This document shows positions 12,571-24,558 of a stretch of 64,000 bases of DNA, in pieces. Under the pieces are notes generated by a model, which was given only the letters and a program-made list of their open reading frames with translations, searched no databases and was not told where the DNA came from. Position 1 is the stretch's first letter. Each line of letters starts with the position of its first letter. Source of the stretch: Sequoia sempervirens (Eukaryota > Streptophyta > Pinopsida > Cupressales > Cupressaceae); the NCBI GenBank assembly GCA_007258455.2, contig VDFB02114857.1:1-64000 (forward strand), read 5' to 3'. The position numbers were made by a program, and so were the translations under genes.

Positions 12571-14111
12571 TGAAGAGCACAAAAGATTTACTGAGAGGGG
12601 GGGGTGAATCAGTAAATCAATCACAAACTTTTATTTCTTAATCTTTTCAATCTTTATTACAATCAACTTTTTGATATGAACCAATTTCCACAAGTTGACA
12701 CAACTTTATTGAAGTAATTTCTTTTTCAAGTAGGCACCAACCTACAAATTTACAATAAGATGATTTAGTAGAATGAATTCCACAAGGAACACCTAGACCT
12801 CTCCAAAATTTAGTAGACACCTGCCTACAAGGAGCACCAACCCCTAATGCAAGGCACCAAACCTTGACTTGATGGAAGTGAGACTGCCTTCAATCTGATC
12901 TGCACAAGCCCAACTCTCCAATCTGCTCTATGTGATCCAAGATATCACCTTCAGTCCACACAAGGAGGTAGGAATCTGACTGAACTGCAAGTCTTTAATT
13001 ACACAACCACACCTTCACTTCAATCTGATTTGAATTTATATATGTGTATCTTGCAACTTTTTGTGAATGGTTGCATCATTTGAAATCTGACTTTTCTGAG
13101 TTGCCTTTTCAATATTAATCGCATCATTTCAGCTTTGCCTTGGATTAGTTTATTAAGACAGATTTTTAATTACACTAGATTGTCTCCTCTTAGAAATAAT
13201 TGTTCTACAAAAAGAATCGCTGCCATGGTAATCTTTGTTAACCCTCAAAATCGCACTGTTTTAAGAATGAGTGCGTCTCTTCACAAAGTTGTATTCAGCT
13301 TTTTAAAAAAAAACGTGTTCCTTCAGAAATTAAATCGCATCCCTTTCATTGACTGTTATTTGTTTATTAGAACATCGTATCTTTTGTTAAGAAGGCTAAA
13401 AACGTATCTCTTCAATCGCATCACTTGAAAAAGATCTCTCCTTAAAACGCATCATAATCACTGTTTTAACAATCCAGATGACTCATTCAAAAAGACGTGT
13501 TTGTATCTTTTGTTGAGAAGACTAAAAGCGTATCTCTCTTCAATCGCATCTCTTGAAAAAGATCTCTCCTTAAAAACACATCACAGTCACTATTTTTATT
13601 TAATAATAAAAAATGACTTATTCAAAAAGACGTGTTTAGTCGAATGTGAGTTTGTTAACAAAATGTTTTCTCTTGATAGGAATCTTTGAATTACGTCTCT
13701 TCAAGGATAAACTGCAGCATTTCATTTAACCATCCTTTGATAATTGTGACACGTTATCTCCATAAAATAATCTGAAAATTATTCTCGTAATGCAGATCGA
13801 ACGTTTGAGAATAATCGAACATTTCTTAAGTAATCCTCCTAATACAAATCGGATTATTAAGAACAAATCTGATTATAGATTATACTCTGTTTTATCAAGA
13901 TCTGAGTGTTCATCTCTGATTCATAGTCTAATTGAGCCATCGATCTGAGTACACTCTTTTTATCACACATTCTGAACATTATGATGATTCTGTTTGTGAT
14001 GGTTTAATCTAATTCATTTATTTCAATACTGATTTTAACCATCTCTGATTCTTTTTATTCTTTAATGATCTTTTCATTACATGTTTGACATCAATGACAA
14101 TATTTCCAACA
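12571..14111 (-). repeat. LTR of copia B (1541 bp)
   Basis: Starts TGTTGGAAATATTGTC at 14111 inside a GL-2 codon run and ends in CA at 12571, two bases from the PBS. A G-rich run GAGAGGGGGGGG (plus strand, about 12594) lies close to its end. Confidence 0.75.
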
Positions 14112-15959
14112 CTTGGCAACATGAGCGGGGCACCTGAATAACCATAGACCCTGAGATAGGTAAAGGTAGGAAACTGTATAAACCAATCCGCCCATTCCGC
14201 CATTGCTGCCCTGGCAACTGAAGAGATGCGGACGTGCAATTCGTTGTCTAAGTCTCGCACTGTGTACATCAAGAATGCCTTGTTCACCCTTTTGTAGTGG
14301 TGCAACGACTTTGTGAATTCCAACTGGGGATAATAGTTATATATGTGTTGTACGCTCAACGATCCCTCGGTGTTCAACCCTCTGAATTGACCTTGATAGG
14401 CCACCAGGTAGACTAGGTATGACACCATGTGGAATACATGAAACTGTTAATATTCTGTTATTTGCTGATGTAGGCAGTCACTAATCAAAGTAGGCCAATC
14501 ATAAAACTCGGTCTTCTTCATGATGTGAGGTATGGCATAAAACATCCAAGGTTGGAACTTGGTGGCATCTTCTGAGCCAGTGACCCTGTTGAGCAAAGTG
14601 ATGATGATAGCAACCTCGTCCTTGAACTCTCCTCGCCCGACATTCTTGGGCAATGTCTTATGTTTTTCTTTCATCCATCTCTGTGCAATCTTCTTGCTAT
14701 ATTTATCTTTATGCATATTCCACATCCTTTCGCATTCATCCCTTGAAAGAGTTACGCTTTCAGGCCACGGGGGAATGGAAAAACACCTTTCGACCATATC
14801 AGGCTTTAGACTGCAAATCAATCTACCGTCTGCCGACTGGATCTCCCTAGTAGCCGGGTTGTAATGCTTAATGCAAGCGATTACAAACTCAAGGCTAACT
14901 GATATAGGAATTGGCGTTGCTGCTCCAATGTCCCAGGTTCTTGATTGAAGTGTTGCCTGCTCTCTCCAAGGCATGTAGATTGAACACCGGCTTGACATGA
15001 TGCAAGTCTGTCTCAGCTGTTTTGATATAATTGTGAAGGAGAATTGATTCGGACTTGAAAACATTAGGAGTGTACTCCATTTCAGAAAACTCGAAGAATG
15101 ACTGTAAACTCGCCTTGGTTCAGAAAAGTCTTGAACAATTTCTATTTTTAGAATGCTGATTTTTGTGCTCCAACGGACGAATTTTTGAGAAATTTTTCTG
15201 AGATATGGGTTTTGTTCAGAATATCAATGCAAGACAACCCAGATTGTCCGTTTTTGAAAATCTTGAATTTTGACTGAAAAAGAGCAAACCCTAATTTCTT
15301 CAATTTTTCCCAAAAAAGCTGGCACCTGGGTTTTGTTCAGAATATGATTAGAAATGGACCTAGTTGATTGATTTGCAAAACCCTGACGTTGATCGAAAAA
15401 GCAGCCAACCCTAGGTTTTTTTAAACTTTCTTGAAAAAAGCTGCCGATATGGGTTTTCTTCAGAAGACCGTTGGGAAGGACCCAGATGGTTTGAAATTTG
15501 AATGCACTGAGGTTTTCACTGACATGCAAAATAAAAGCACTTGCTGCAACTTGATGAAGTTCTTGAAAAATTCTTCAGAAGATTAAGGCAAAAAGACCCA
15601 GATGACTGAAAAATGGAAAGCCTTGGCCTTCTGCTTGAAAAATTTGATCTTCTGGAACAAAAAAATGAAAAAGCAAGGGTTTATGCTTGCTGGTCTGAAA
15701 AATCTGATGTAAAACCAGCAACTATGGATTCTTGAATCACAAAAATTCTTCAAACTTGCTGCTCCAACTTTCTCCTCTGGATGATACCTGCAAAAATAAT
15801 AAAAATACATTGAAAAGAAGTGTTAAATAGACTTAGGGTTTGATTTAGGTTTTGCTTTCTTTTTGCTTTTATTTTCAAAACCCTAAATCTCAGTCTCTTT
15901 GAATTTGGACGCCATCCTTCACTTGGCAATTTTTTGAAATTTTGAAAGCTTCGAAAATT

Positions 15960-17000
15960 CTCTAAGGCATGAACATTTGGGCGCCTTTCTCCAAGAGGGG
16001 CGCCTATTTCCACCAGTGTTAGTCAAAATTTTAACTTTTTCAACTTTCCTCCTTTTTGACATGCTACTTTGCCTTTGGTTTCCCGTTGACAGATCAACCC
16101 GACAGGCGAGCTGAGTGGTTCACGGCGAAGCCTGACTGAAACTGAGAAGGATGTTCTGGAGGCACCTCCGGCTAAAAACTTGATTTTGACCTTCGAATTC
16201 ATGGGAGGCTTTTCCTTCAAGGGGCTCCGAACTTTTACAGTGTTAGTCATTTTCATGATTTCCGAGTTCTTCCTTCTCCCTTTGATCTTCTAATGAATCC
16301 TCGATTCCGGGAGCTGTGTAGATCCGACTGACTGTCTGAATATTTCATTGGATAGCCAGACTGATTTTGATGAAGCATTCTTGGGTGCCACTTCTGCAAA
16401 ATCCACCATTATGAGCTTCAAAAGTTTGGGCTCCCTTCCTCAACAGGGGCGCCCACTTCTACCAGACTTAGAAATTTTTTAACTTTATTCATGTCTTTCA
16501 CTCCTACGGGCGATCTCATTGAATTTCGAGCTCCGGGCGTCGGATTGATGAATGTTTGGACTCGTTGCGAAGCTGAGAGGATTTCAGGAGGGGTCTTCTG
16601 GAAACACTTCTGCCAAAAAGTAGATTTCAGGTCCTCAAAAGCTTGGGCGCCCCTGGCAAGCTGGGGCGCTCAGTTTCACCAGAGTTAGTTTATTTTTTAC
16701 ATTTTTCACCTTTGCTTTCGGATTTCTCTTTTCAATTCTCATCGGACCCTCTGTTCAGCTCTTTGAATCTGATGACTGCGAGCTCCGTTTGTCGTGCTGG
16801 ATAGCTCACTGGAAAGCCTGTTGCATTCTGAAGACATCTCGTTATAACCTTGACTGCAAATTCATCTGTTTGAACCCCTTAAAAGTTGGGCGCCCTCCTT
16901 CACCTAGGGCGCCCAAACTCAGCAGTGTTAGAAAATTTTCATGACTTTTCAACTTTCTTCCTCGTTCCTCGTGCATGTTCATCGTTTCACCCTCTGTTGG
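15960..17000 (-). repeat. Tandem repeat of about 225 bp with GC palindromes (GL-2 5' part)
   Basis: Paired GGGCGCC and GGGGCGCC motifs separated by 12-16 bp recur near 15985, 16430, 16645 and 16882, with a decayed unit near 16205. Spacing is about 217-237 bp. Each unit also carries CCAG(A/T)GTTAG just after the pair. The array precedes the ORF and so would be in U3. Confidence 0.75.
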
Positions 17001-17573
17001 AAGTTTAAGTGCTGAAACTGACGCCTGGCAGTCGAATGACCTCCATTGATGACCTCGGAGCTCCAGATATGCTTCTGAAAAGCAGAATAGACCCAGTAGG
17101 GCAAAACTGATTATTTTGAGATTCTGACTGCACCAGCCTAATATGGACGCATTTTGAGCCAATCAAAATCAGTTCGGACCTTGTCGGACCAACTTTCTAT
17201 TTTTAGAAAATTTTGCCAGTATCCGTTTCGAAAGAAACCCAGAAAAACCCAGAAAACGTTACTAATTTTAGAAAATTTCTAAAAATAGCAGTTTTCCTAA
17301 AATTAGGGATGAAAAGCTGAGATCTGGGTTTTGTAGGTTAAGCTGCTCTTAGCAGACCCAGATCGTCAGAAATTGAAAATTTTGCGTTTTAACCCCTCAT
17401 GCAAGACATGCACACCCAAATTTTGACCTTTTTGACTGTTTTGACAAGACTTTTACTCATTTCTTCAAAATGTCTAAGTGTAACAAAAATTTTAATTTGG
17501 GGTACAACAGTCTTTGCATCTGATTTGAATTAATTTTCTTTGCATTTATCTGATCATTAAAATTTACAGGCCT

Positions 17574-18010
17574 TAGGTAGATTTGGGACAATTGAACCCT
17601 TTGCAAAACATCACTTGGTGTATATATTAGAGGAAAGTGTTAGAAAGAATTGGATGAACCACTATGTACAAACAAAAGGAATTATAAATGCGGTAATCAA
17701 GGAAGTGAGAAGCACAACCCAATGTAGCCCCTGATCTCACCTTGATCCTAGAAGAATAATTATATGGAACACTAAAGGGATTGTTATCACAAATCACTAA
17801 ATTGGAGACAAAACAAGCAAAGGTGAAACAACAAGCTCTTTAGGAGTTTGAGCCTAGACAGATGCACAATATGAAGAACCGAATAGCAAAAAGGATGAAA
17901 GACTTGATGACAAAAATGAGAAAGTTGAAGGCAGTTTGTGGTAATGCAACCACATTTTATCAGTGATCGCGTTGTTGGCTGTCCACCACTCATGATAAAA
18001 AAGCCTCATT
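17574..18010 (+). pseudogene. Relic ORF, right fragment
   Basis: This continues the decayed ORF of 5571-7475 across the solo LTR. A readable stretch of about 50 codons (17575-17730) is followed by stops and then a K/E-rich stretch. No family is recognised. Confidence 0.3.
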
Positions 18011-18057
18011 GGATGTAATGGATAAACAATTAATGACAATCTTCACCTCCTATGATT

Positions 18058-18290
18058 TAAATGTTGAATGCAATCATTTCCATGTTTTTTATGTTTATTG
18101 GTTTAAACTTTACTTAGTATGCCGAAGTTTCATTTGCAATTCTTATACTTATTTTTGATTTGCTCCCAAACCTCTACCTACTAGTGTTAATGTTCAATAC
18201 AATCATTGTCATGTTTTTAATGTTTATTAGTTTAAACTTTACTTAGTATGTGGAAGTTTCATTTGCAATTCTTATACTTATTCCTTACAC
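18058..18290 (+). repeat. Tandem duplication, about 100-bp units
   Basis: Two copies share GTTTAAACTTTACTTAGTAT and GAAGTTTCATTTGCAATTCT, at about 18100-18150 and 18229-18275. The offset is about 127 bp. Nothing else was recognised from 18290 to 18980 apart from a C-rich patch near 18340-18430. Confidence 0.7.
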
Positions 18291-18982
18291 ATCTTTTCAT
18301 AACTAATTTTTCAAGTACTATATGTATTTGTGTCACCTCCCCACTGCCTCGCTGCCCCTGCTTTGTTGTTCCCCCACCATACCCAAACCTAGGCCCTTGG
18401 TCCCCCTGTCCTCGAAACCCATACCCCGTCCCCCTGTCAGGAAACTCCGTGGAACTATGTATAGAAATGAAAGTGTACCAAGCAAGGAGCCTTGGAGATA
18501 ACTCGAACATTACTTCTCAGTTCCTCAAAACTAAGTATTAGAATCTTTTGCCTGGTTAGCATCGAAGAGCAGCACATTGTGAAGATTTTTAGGAAATTTT
18601 GGTTTTTGGCAGGTTTAGAAATTGGGTGTCTTGAGGATGAGACATAGCTCAGGCTTAGGCATAATGTTGGCAGGGTTCAGCATTAGAATATGATATGAAG
18701 AGACTTGATTTATTACGTTAAAAACCTGCTTGGGAGGCCTGATAGAGACTTGTGGTTGAAACCTACAAAGGTTCCACAAGTTAAGTCTGTCCTATACACC
18801 CCACACCCGACAATTGGTGATAAAGGCATCATTTCAGTGCTGCACATGTAGAAGGTCAAAGGCAAAGTCAAGATGTGACTTCAGAAGAGGATGTGCAGGG
18901 TCAATCCAATAAAAGACACATAGCAGTGACAAATCCCTACCCAATAGAAAGAATGTGATGTACTGATCTTGGAGGATACAAA

Positions 18983-19024
18983 CACATGTACATATATACA
19001 TATACATGTGTGTGTGTGTGTGTG
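18983..19024 (+). repeat. Dinucleotide repeat (TA/CA then TG)
   Basis: A run of ACATATATACATATACATG followed by a (TG)n tract. Confidence 0.9.
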
Positions 19025-19467
19025 ATCTTGCCATTCTGATATATGCTTGTATGTGATTACTTGTATGGAATAAGGGTATTACTTCAAATTATATTTTTTA
19101 TAGTCTATGTATCTGCATATATAAGCTATTTCCCCTAATACATTAATGCTAAAGTCTCAAACATCTAACACAATCTAAATCAAACCTAGATCTGGTTTTT
19201 ATGTCAACAGTTCCCACACAAAAATCATGGCAGATTTTGCAGTTCATATGAAAATCCTATGCTATATGGTGTTTCTTGAACCAAGAATTTGTCAAAATCT
19301 TAAATTTAATTTTATTTCCAGAATCCTAGAAGGGGCTCTGTTTCACATAAATATGTATTACTAATATGAATTTCGTTAGTCCTATTTATACCATATTGCA
19401 GCTGCTTATTTTTGGCAAGATAAGTATTCTAGTCTCCTTTTGAGAGGTTAATTATGTGTTTTTGCAG

Positions 19468-19573
19468 GTTGGGGGGATTTCCTAGCATGAAGAAAGAAGG
19501 AACTTCTCTTGCTGGAAAACTTGTGCAGCCAGTTTTGCAGTTATTAGGTGAAGATGGCTCAGAGACTGTTTGG
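19468..19573 (+). CDS. Exon of a cellular gene (106 bp)
   Basis: Preceded by a T-rich tract and TTTTTGCAG, followed by GTTAGT. The frame LGGFPSMKKEGTSLAGKL... is open throughout, has no TAG decay, and ends after GSETVW in phase 0. The exon at 48190 starts in phase 0, so the two join cleanly. The text is amphipathic and helical, as in HEAT/ARM-type proteins. It reminds me of the plant PELP1/RIX1-like family (60S ribosome assembly), but this identity is from memory of the family and is weak. The exon uses 1 base from the previous codon, so it is internal. Confidence 0.65.
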
Positions 19574-21960
19574 GTTAGTACCAAAGGATGTAAACGTTTG
19601 CTTGCTGTTTATCTTCTGGAAAATATACATACATGATGTGTACAGAGAATAGTAGAAGTTCATAGCTCCTATATGCTGCTGCTCCTTAGGAATTTTTATG
19701 ACGATTGCTTCTGATTGTGAAAAGAGCTCAAAACACCTCTCTGAGCACATACCACTGAGTGAGTATTGTGACTTTAGTTGAGTGCTTCACCTCATATCTG
19801 ATTGTAACAACCCCAAAAGCTCAGCACCCTTTTTGACTGTCTTATTAGAAGACTTGAGAATTTGTTTAACTCGTGGAACTTTGAGATTGATTAAGCTTTG
19901 TGACCTTAATCTATTATGTGTTCAAATTTAACAATTATTATTAACTTGGCTATGAAATGTGTATTTAATCTGGACTGAGATATTTATTTGATACGATTAG
20001 GATGATTATCTGACTTTGATTATGTGTTCAATATAGGACTTCTGTGTATGAGTGATTTTCAGTAGAGTTGATGACTCTAACCTTAAAGGGTGAACGTGGA
20101 AATTGAGTTTGATGTGTTGGCACTATGAATGCATATGGTTAGGTATCAGCTAATGATTTGGAAATGTTTGGATAACTAAATTAAGGCAATAATGATTGGA
20201 ATTCTTCGATTAAATTTTTAATATTTTCTCATCCCATTGGATGCTGCAATCTTTTGGTTTAGTGCATTTAGGTCACAAGTGACATGGAAAGACAAACAAA
20301 GTAGAAGGGGGGTACTCTGCTGCATGGGTTCTTTTGGTAATTGAGTCAATTGCGGGCGATAGCCATGACATTGATATCCAAGAACATCATTGAGGTGGAT
20401 GACATGTCAGACAAAGAGTTGAATGAAGCATATGCATCGATGAGAATCAAGCCGGATAGTGAATAACTTAGTTTTTGAGGACCACACTTGGAAATTAAAT
20501 ACCGAAGGTTGAGATGTCTATATCTGTCATATGACAAGATGCTACTGTTGTCCTATGCAATTGATGCATGGAAATTAACTATGACATGGTCACCCAACTT
20601 GTACAATCCACTGTACCAGATGACTAGGTAAATCATTCTTCACTAGTTGACATCTTGTCACAATGCACATCTTTCAACTAAAATACATAACAATGTTAGG
20701 ATTGTCTATAAGTTAAACTAATAGATGATATGCTCTTGATCACATTTGAAATAAACCTTACATCCCCAACTACGAGTATTTTTGTCAACACTTAACACAA
20801 TTCAAACATTCCCAATCCCATATATTCCATGTGATCAACCATCACTCAATGAAATAGAAATTGTATAATTGGAATCAATAATAAATTTAACATAGCAGTC
20901 TCAGTAGCAGGTGAAATAATGAGATGCACTGGATTTAAATGTAAAGTGCCAAGCTATTTTTTTTGTATTTTGACAAATGTTTGATAAAATGCCAGCACTA
21001 AAATATTCCAACTATTTGTGTATTTATGTAAGTGATGAAATGACCATTTAACAATCAAACTGAAAGTGATATATATACTTACCATTCAATGAGAAATACT
21101 GCAGCGAATTTTATTCATCACAATGTACTCAGATTTGCTAACATATAATTCACTAATACCACTGCTGGGAATGAGTACAATGCATACACAGATTAATTTG
21201 AATCAAATTTAATCTCAAAGTTGCTGGACAATACAAGGAAATGCTGTTGAATGTCACAGCAGACCAGATAAGCTTCATCTGCCCCCTTCTCAGACCTGTA
21301 TGATCTCCTTGATGCTGCTACACTCATTCATAGAACTTCTGATCTGATTGCTACAGTCTGAAAATATACCAAATCAGATCAAGATTGTTGCAACCCACCT
21401 GGGATTGTTGAATGGGGTTGAATAATGGTGCCGTTGGGTATGCTTGGGCCTAAAACCCCCAATATTGGATTTATTTACTTGTAGAGCTCAACACATCCTC
21501 CTCCTTATTGATTCAGCCAGCAAAATGGTGTCATATTCTACTAAAGTGGTGGTTGGGAGCTTGGGGTCTTAAAACCCTAATATATGTTGCAGTGGCACCT
21601 TCAAGATAGACTCACACACTTCTTACCAGTTCAGTGAGCAATAGAATATAGTTGAGAAAAAAAAAAACGTAAAATCTGCTTCTAAGCCACTTCTTAAACT
21701 CCAAACAGCCCTACACACTTGGTATGGCTGCCTTATGGTTTGCCATTTGGCATGGCTCATTTATGGAATGGAATGACGAGCAAAAATAAGTAAAATCAGG
21801 AATTTTATCAATGATTTCATACTCCCAACTTATCTTTGTGCTCCGATATAATTTTTTGCAAGCAAATATATTTCAAGAAGTCTTCAATCTATCCATTCAA
21901 AATGATATTTCTTTGTCGATCACCAAATCTCCTCAAATCTTCTAATCAATCAGTACATTG
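19574..21960 (+). other. Intron sequence without recognised features
   Basis: AT-rich, with no open frame longer than about 60 codons and no clear terminal repeats. TGTAACAACCCC at about 19804 could be an LTR start, but no partner end was found. Some of 21000-21960 may be the rest of the chromovirus LTR seen at 45646-47316. Confidence 0.4.
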
Positions 21961-22322
21961 TGTAGCCGGCCGAAAGTGTACTTAGTCGGCCGTGAGTAAT
22001 AAATAAGACTTAGTTTAATATTTCATGTATTTGTCTTGTCATGTTGTCATATTAGTTAGTGGTTCGAGAATTAGTTCTGGATGGAATAATTAGTGTAATG
22101 AAGGGACGTGACGGTTGGTCCTTCAACCACCGTCCACGCACTATATGTATTCGGAGTCATGTAGTTAATGGATATACTGTTGCTATGATTGTACTAGCAT
22201 ATGTTTGATCAATAAAGACAAGTGTGATGATTTTATGCATTATATTCTAGTACGGTGTTATGTTCTGTAAGTGATTTTCGTTTACTCCATGCGTATGTTG
22301 GAATTCATTCAGTGAGTAAACA
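21961..22322 (+). repeat. 5' LTR of the gypsy element
   Basis: Starts TGTAGCCGGCCGAAAG and ends GAGTAAACA. AATAAATAAGAC lies near 21998. It pairs with 45264-45640, and most differences are C/T or G/A. Confidence 0.9.
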
Positions 22323-22324
22323 TT

Positions 22325-22337
22325 TGGCGCCGTTGCC
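22325..22337 (+). other. Primer binding site, tRNA-Asp
   Basis: TGGCGCCGTTGCC, two bases after the LTR, complementary to the 3' end of plant tRNA-Asp. Confidence 0.85.
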
Positions 22338-22378
22338 TAAGTGTACTTAGGGACATCACCCAATAGTAAGGTGGCGTC

Positions 22379-24500
22379 ATGATGGGTCGATCGGCAGACG
22401 AGCCTGTGCAAACAAATGAAGAACGGGAAGACGATTTGACACAGGATTTGGTGAACCTGTGGGACATATCGTTAAGGGACCATGTACGGAGGGAAGCTCT
22501 CAGGCGAGAGATCCCTTAGGCAGACATCTGGGACAGACTGCAAGTGAACGACGAGGTTGACCATCTCCTCAACTGTCTACCAAGACTGTTGGCCCGCCAC
22601 TTCATCATCTTGCAAGATCTTCGGGTGGAGAGCAACCAGGAACGTCGGAGGCAACAAATATTGTAGTGGTACGAGGAGAGAACCAAGCAGGAAGAGCAAG
22701 AACGAGATACCGGCCGGAGACGTACTCTTGACAACCAACCTTTAATGCCTGTACAACCTAATAAAGATAAGAACCGTGTACCAATCGGGCAAGAAACTTA
22801 GGAAGAGAGGGTTCGGTGATCACTCAGGCTACAAGAGCAAGAAAACAGACGATGAAGGGTAAAGGAACTTGACAAAGAAATCCTTGAAGATATAACTAAA
22901 ATAAATCAATCCATTTCAAGAGCAGTCCAAAACCTTATGGAATAGACCGATCTATCATAAGAGCACACCAAAGTCTTGCCGAGGAAAGCAACGAAGGACC
23001 CTTCAGTACACTGTATGGAGAAAGATACAGGATCTATGAAAATGAAAATGAATTAAGTGAAGAGCTTGACAGTAGTATCCAATGCGTTCGGGAGTTGTCC
23101 ATATCAGATGATGACGAAGGGTTGAGGATTGGAAGATCTGAGCCTAAGACCCTAGGGTAGAGGTTGTACCGAACAAACCCCAAGAGACTCGAGGTGTAGA
23201 GGATGTTGGCAGAGGACGTGGGGGAGACTCGTACGTGGCCGAGAGTGCAAGTGACGCACCGAGACGTAGTGGGAGAACCAGTCCAGTAAGGTCCAACACA
23301 CAAGGAGGGCATCGAGGAAGGATGGTGACTCCGCCAGTCGAGAGGTAGAAGCTGCAAGACGTGCGTGACCATTTGGATAGCCAATGGGCAAGACGATGTG
23401 GACTACTGGTTGAGGGCGTTCCCAACGACGTTGAGGGGCATAGCAATCGGTTCAGCGAACTGGACGAAACCCACAAGGTATCATGGTGAATACTAAAGAG
23501 GGTGTTCAAGCAGGAGTTTAAACTCCTCAGAGATGACAATGAAATTGTAGCGGAGATCTACAACACAAAGTAGGGGAAGAACAAGAATGTACGAGCCTAC
23601 AATTGTAGACTCAAGGAGTTGCTGGGGAAACTGGAGACAACCAACAAACAGTTTGAAGAAGAGGTGGTTCATTGAAGGACTACTTCCCTCCCTCCGGAAG
23701 AAAATGAAGGTGGTACCTTCACCCTCATACATTGAAGCATATAACTGTGTGATGGACATTGAGAGTGAAAACAAGACATCCTCGAGAGGGAAAAAAGAAA
23801 GATGATGACAAAAGTACAGGGGAGAGCAAAGACGAGTAAAAAATTGTACAAGCTCTCCGTTAAGATATGATAAGAATGATAAAGGAACTGTAAGCCGACA
23901 AATAAGGGTCAAAGGAGGCGAATGAACTATGTTGTACCAAATGCAAAACAAGTCACACAAAGGCGAACTGCCTGAAGCAAATGTTTTGTGGCATCTGCCA
24001 AGTTATGGGACACTCCATCAAGGAGTGCCCATACAACCTAAAAACAAGGAGTTCGCAATTGTTCTTTGCACAAGGGGAACAATCAACACCTCCAACCACA
24101 CCGCCGAAGCCTCAAAACAACAATGCATCCCCTGGTGGCTACCACAATAATCAAAGAAGTAATAACAGTACGCCAAGAAGTAAAATCCAGTACGACAACA
24201 AAGGCAAACCCATGATAGTGCCAGAAGTGCAACGAATGGGGTCACTTTGCTAGGGATTGCTAGAGCGGTCAGGGTGTGGGTGGAAGGCTGTGCAAATGGT
24301 GTGGTCCTGGTGATCACGAAGACACTGACTGCTTGAAGTAGAAAGGCATCAACATGCTGGAGGTAGCCGACGAGGAGGTCCTGGCAATCACAAGGGCACA
24401 GACAAAGAAGGCCAATTATCTAGACCCTCATATAGAGAAAGAAAGACTTCAAGAGGCCAAGGCGGAAGTGGAAGAGGCAATGGCAAAAGAATGAAGAACC
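22379..24500 (+). pseudogene. Gypsy gag with four CCHC knuckles, decayed
   Basis: The ATG at 22379 opens a frame readable to about 22945 with stops at 22517, 22664, 22799 and 22943 (TAG) and 22817 and 22853 (TGA). The TAGs are where CAG fits and the TGAs where CGA fits. A frameshift follows, then a capsid core (about 23480-23760) with RAYNCRLKELLGKLE. Four zinc knuckles follow: CTKCKTSHTKANC (one residue short before His), CGICQVMGHSIKEC, CQKCNEWGHFARDC (about 24225, after a shift) and CKWCGPGDHEDTDC (about 24293). TAG codons follow the third knuckle and the Leu-Lys after the fourth. Confidence 0.75.
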
Positions 24501-24558
24501 TCCAAGGCGGCTAGTACGTCGTTGTAGTCGGAGACCGAGAAAAAACATCGTACGGCAG

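Larger units (their letters stand above)
10985..14111 (-). mobile_element. Truncated Ty1/copia element B (LTR plus gag only)
   Basis: Minus strand: LTR 14111-12571, PBS 12568-12557, gag 12505 to about 10990, then an abrupt return to GL-2 coding sequence. Protease, integrase, RT and a 3' LTR are all absent. CCAAG precedes the LTR start, and no matching copy was found at the other junction. A deletion that removed pol, the 3' LTR and possibly a few GL-2 codons therefore fits better than an intact short element. The LTR ending next to a GA-rich stretch and the long gag with coiled coil resemble the Sirevirus-like branch of copia. Confidence 0.75.
9017..15080 (-). pseudogene. GL-2 U3-encoded protein, split by copia B
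   Basis: N-terminal part 15080-14112, interrupted by copia sequence (14111 to about 10985), then 10977-9017. Seen: LEFVIACIKHYNPATREIQ, a DGR.IC.L segment, a CFSIPP motif, and WFIQFPTFTYLRVYGYSG, all mirrored in GL-5. Then a D/E-rich linker, a basic patch PPKKKAKK (about 9995), a coiled coil beginning LKDGEDKAALKAE, and a C-terminal helical domain. Apart from the insertion the damage is light: a shift near 14930, a TAA near 14445, and shifts near 10540 and 9940. The basic patch could be a nuclear signal. The function is unknown. Confidence 0.7.
8061..17509 (-). mobile_element. GL-2: giant LTR-like element with ORF, complete ends
   Basis: On the minus strand it starts TGTTGTACCCCAAATT at 17509 and ends ACGCCAACA at 8061. 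Perfect 5-bp duplications GTCTT lie at 8056-8060 and 17510-17514. Length is 9449 bp, or about 6.3 kb without the nested copia. Order: start, GC-palindrome tandem array (17000-15960), ORF (15080-9017), TATA (8767), AATAAA (about 8507), conserved 3' box (8158-8128), end. No internal copy of the start or the end was found, so two LTRs are not present. Inference: a solo giant LTR. Confidence 0.8.
7481..17568 (+). mobile_element. Solo LTR of the copia A family, split by GL-2
   Basis: LTR sequence occupies 7481-8060 and 17515-17568; everything between is GL-2 and its target copy. It starts TGTTGATGATAACATG, ends AAATTTACA, and is flanked by GGCCT at 7476-7480 and 17569-17573. Much of it aligns with the copia A LTR, for example GGGTTTTTCTCCCTCAAG and GTATCTGCTGTGTCT. 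There is no PBS or coding region next to it, so it is a solo LTR of about 634 bp. Confidence 0.85.

Noticed and set aside
23034..23960. Minus-strand ORFs of 79-155 codons
   Set aside because: They are antisense shadows of the gypsy gag, whose capsid and zinc knuckles read on the plus strand.
22379..24500. A variant genetic code reading TAG as Gln
   Set aside because: The same regions have frameshifts and lost catalytic residues, while the copia gags and the two exons use Gln codons normally. Deamination explains the stops.
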